NCBI GenBank assembly: GCA_028671895.1
Contig: CM053807.1
Location: 50,521,903-50,585,902, forward strand
Direction of reading: 5' to 3'
Length of the DNA: 64,000 bases
Source of the DNA: Oenanthe sinensis
Lineage: Eukaryota; Streptophyta; Magnoliopsida; Apiales; Apiaceae
Part shown: positions 61,933 to 64,000 of the stretch, in pieces
Numbering within the stretch: the first letter of the stretch is position 1
Layout of the letters: every line of letters starts with the position of its first letter
Position numbers and translations under genes: made by a program
Notes under the pieces: model-generated
Seen by the model: the letters and a program-made list of their open reading frames with translations, nothing else
Databases searched by the model: none
What the model was told of the DNA's origin: nothing

Positions 61933-62119
61933 TAGTCCCAACTTCCGAATCTGAAATAAGCTAAAGTAAACTAGCTCAAATGCAACAACTTGGGTAATCC
62001 ACAAGTCCATCACAGGCCCCCAAAAGATTATGATTTGTTGGTTCACCTAGTAGTAGTACTTTTACTTATATACTGAACAAATTATCTTAATCTACTCGAT
62101 GTAGGACTGGGGTGTTACA
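61933..62119 (-). mobile_element. Older, truncated LTR of the same TRIM family
   Basis: Positions 61933-62119 match the last 187 bases or so of the 235-bp TRIM LTR (AGTCCCAACTTCCGAAT to CTGGGGTGTTACA) with many more substitutions and a few small deletions. It lies about 30 bp from the intact element. Confidence 0.9.
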
Positions 62120-62455
62120 ATTATTATTGTTATGTCTGTCCCTAGCCTTTATGTGTGTTTATTAAGGAGATGATTTGATTTTGGAAAACATTGGTTGATA
62201 TCGGTGGGGGGTTGTCGGTCAGCCCCTTGGATTGTCAGGCAATCATGCTATGTGATAAAGGGATATTTTTTAGAGCATTTATTCTCACTTTTTAGTGGTA
62301 TAAGGATTAGAGTAGAATGTGCTACCTCTCGTATAAACTACTCAAAGTTAGAAATCAATAAATTATTACTTAGGAATGCTCTGTATATCGAAACAAGTAA
62401 CAAAAAATTGGAGAAACATTATGTTCTGTGTCTCATACTCTTTCTTACTTGAAAC

Positions 62456-63206
62456 CTGTGTTACTCTGACAAGCCTATTCCGGCGGCCATACCCGTGTCG
62501 ACACGACACGACACGGGACACGACGCGGAATACGTGTCGGATTCGTTCATTGAAAACCCGACACTCCTCTGTCGCCTGAAAAATTTAAGCCCGCCGGAGA
62601 AATTGAAATCGAAGGTCAAGGTCGCCGGAGATAATTCGTTCTTTGCAGAGAGATGAGAGAGATTACAGAAGAAAAGATGACACAAAGATGAAAAAAAGGG
62701 AGCTTGAGAGATGAAAAGTAAAAGAGAAGATGAAGAAGGGGATGAAAAAAGGAGAACGACGATGTATGCATTGTGTGTATAAATGTATAGTGTATCACAA
62801 TGTATCTGGACTTTCTTTTGTCCACATTCATTTTTTAATTTAATAGCATGTAGTTGTCTCCAACCCCACTCACATTTTAAATTGTTGTACTATTATATTT
62901 TTATTATTATATATATCTTGAATATTTGACAAAATACATTTAAAAAATTGTTTAGTTAATTAATTTTAAAAATTAATTAAATTTATAATTGTTTTCCCAA
63001 AATAATAATATATGACTAAAAATATATTTTTTTTATTTATTCTTATCATATAAAATTATATAATTTATTTTAAAATTTGCCGTGTCCCCGTACCTGTGTC
63101 CAAAATTTGGACAGTGTCCCCGTGTCCTGATTTTTTGAGAATGCCGAATCCGACACTCGGATATGTGTTGTGTCGGACACTCCGAACCCGAGTCCGAGTA
63201 ACATAG
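62456..63206. mobile_element. hAT-like non-autonomous element
   Basis: 751 bp with ends CTGTGTTACTC and, in reverse complement, CTATGTTACTC. It is flanked by a perfect 8-bp duplication CTTGAAAC (62448-62455, 63207-63214). Subterminal regions hold many copies of CGACACG / CGTGTCC words on opposite strands. The frames inside are not genes. Confidence 0.85.
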
Positions 63207-63214
63207 CTTGAAAC

Positions 63215-64000
63215 TGATCATGTTAGTTCCACAATCCATAGTAATGTTATGATTACTCGTACTTTATTAAGCTTTTAGGTAATACTCGATCAGCCTATTT
63301 GTAGTTCTTGAAACTTCAGTGTTAATAAGTGATTTAAAACTGTAAGGGCTTGTCTGTTTGAAATTAATGAAAGTTCGGGGGAGGATTTAAAGTCGGTTGA
63401 ATTTTGGGGTACTATCAAGTAATATTTCCTACTTACCTTTTACATGGGCTTGCCTTGGCTTGGCATTGCTTTATAATAGGAGAGTATAGAAAAGCGGGTA
63501 GTGAGGGGTCACCCAAACGGGCCAAACCCTCCTCTCCCTCCCTTTTCTATGTTGATTCTGGTGGTGATGGACTGGGTTGGGGTGCAGCCAATGTTTTTGG
63601 AATTTGCCACTAATTTCATATTGAGAGAATTTTTCTTAGCCTGTCATTTTAGTTTGCTGTAGCCTGTAGGTATGGATATTGATCTTAGTTGGTGAGAGCA
63701 ATTTGATACGTCACTTTAGAGTTTTGGGGAGTTGGGGTGTATGTTTTGTTTGGATACCAATTGTATACGTAATGAAGGGAGAGGAAATAGGTGTACAAAA
63801 AAGATAATTAATTTTACATTGAAATTTGATGATATCATATTAAGATCATTTTATTTTTGAATGAACTAAATGATAATACACAAGTATTATCTATAAAGAT
63901 CCTTAACTTGTATCATTAGCCGAATCAAAACCCAAGCATAGCTACCACCTAATTTGATAAGATAAAGATACATAGATTACATTGATCGAAGGTAAACAGA
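63215..64000. other. Right edge of window, no gene identified
   Basis: Mixed-composition sequence. Words GGGCTTGTCTGTTTGAA near 63346 and CACCCAAACGGGCC near 63510 could be the ends of another Tourist-type element, but no target duplication is clear. It could also be an intron of the gene starting at 60826. Confidence 0.4.

Noticed and set aside
63346..63524. Possible Tourist-type element with GGGCTTGTCTGTTTG and AAACGGGCC ends
   Set aside because: No target duplication and poor end symmetry; kept only as a note.

Overview
The window is nuclear DNA of a flowering plant, most likely a eudicot. It is AT-rich, genes are split by GT-AG introns, and it is crowded with plant transposon families: Stowaway, Harbinger/Tourist-like and Emigrant-like MITEs, hAT-type elements, a Helitron end, and small LTR elements primed by initiator tRNA-Met. 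I saw no bacterial, organellar, rRNA, tRNA or CRISPR features. Exon models were built by hand from reading frame, splice consensus and family knowledge.

Layout. 1-186 (-): 5' end of an unrecognised gene. 4600-7842 (-): two-exon P-class PPR protein, 556 codons, probably mitochondrial. 9343-12807 (-): eight-exon MATE/DETOXIFICATION transporter, 497 aa. 13.9-16.2 kb: degenerate repeats plus an 883-bp Emigrant-like MITE carrying a nested Stowaway. 16901-17491 (+): decayed kinase-like pseudogene. 19820-20714 (+): five-exon model for a 100-aa zinc-ribbon protein, followed by a 1748-bp solo LTR with perfect 5-bp target duplications.

23963-44333 (+): the dominant gene, a 28-exon SNF2 ATPase of the CHR24 (rice ENL1, animal PICH/ERCC6L) type. 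Its helicase motifs are intact. Its divergent N-terminus is coded by three tandem copies of a two-exon module, with splice-site decay in one copy. Its introns hold a non-autonomous LTR element, a Tourist-like MITE inside that element's 3' LTR, a hAT element, a Helitron end, a Stowaway and an exact 80-bp tandem duplication.

46.6-55.4 kb (+): three tandem purine-permease-like copies, all disrupted. 56601-59051 (+): intact four-exon gene for a small plastid-targeted membrane protein of 215 aa. 59968-60038 (+): orphan first exon of a MYB/SANT-type gene. 60826-60867 (+): possible first exon of a gene leaving the window. 61216-61901: textbook TRIM element. 62456-63206: hAT element with 8-bp target duplications.

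The genes have unrelated roles and form no operon-like unit. I found no new multi-gene system. The most interesting signals are the exon-module triplication in the SNF2 gene, the nested insertions that record their order of arrival, and the small zinc-ribbon gene.
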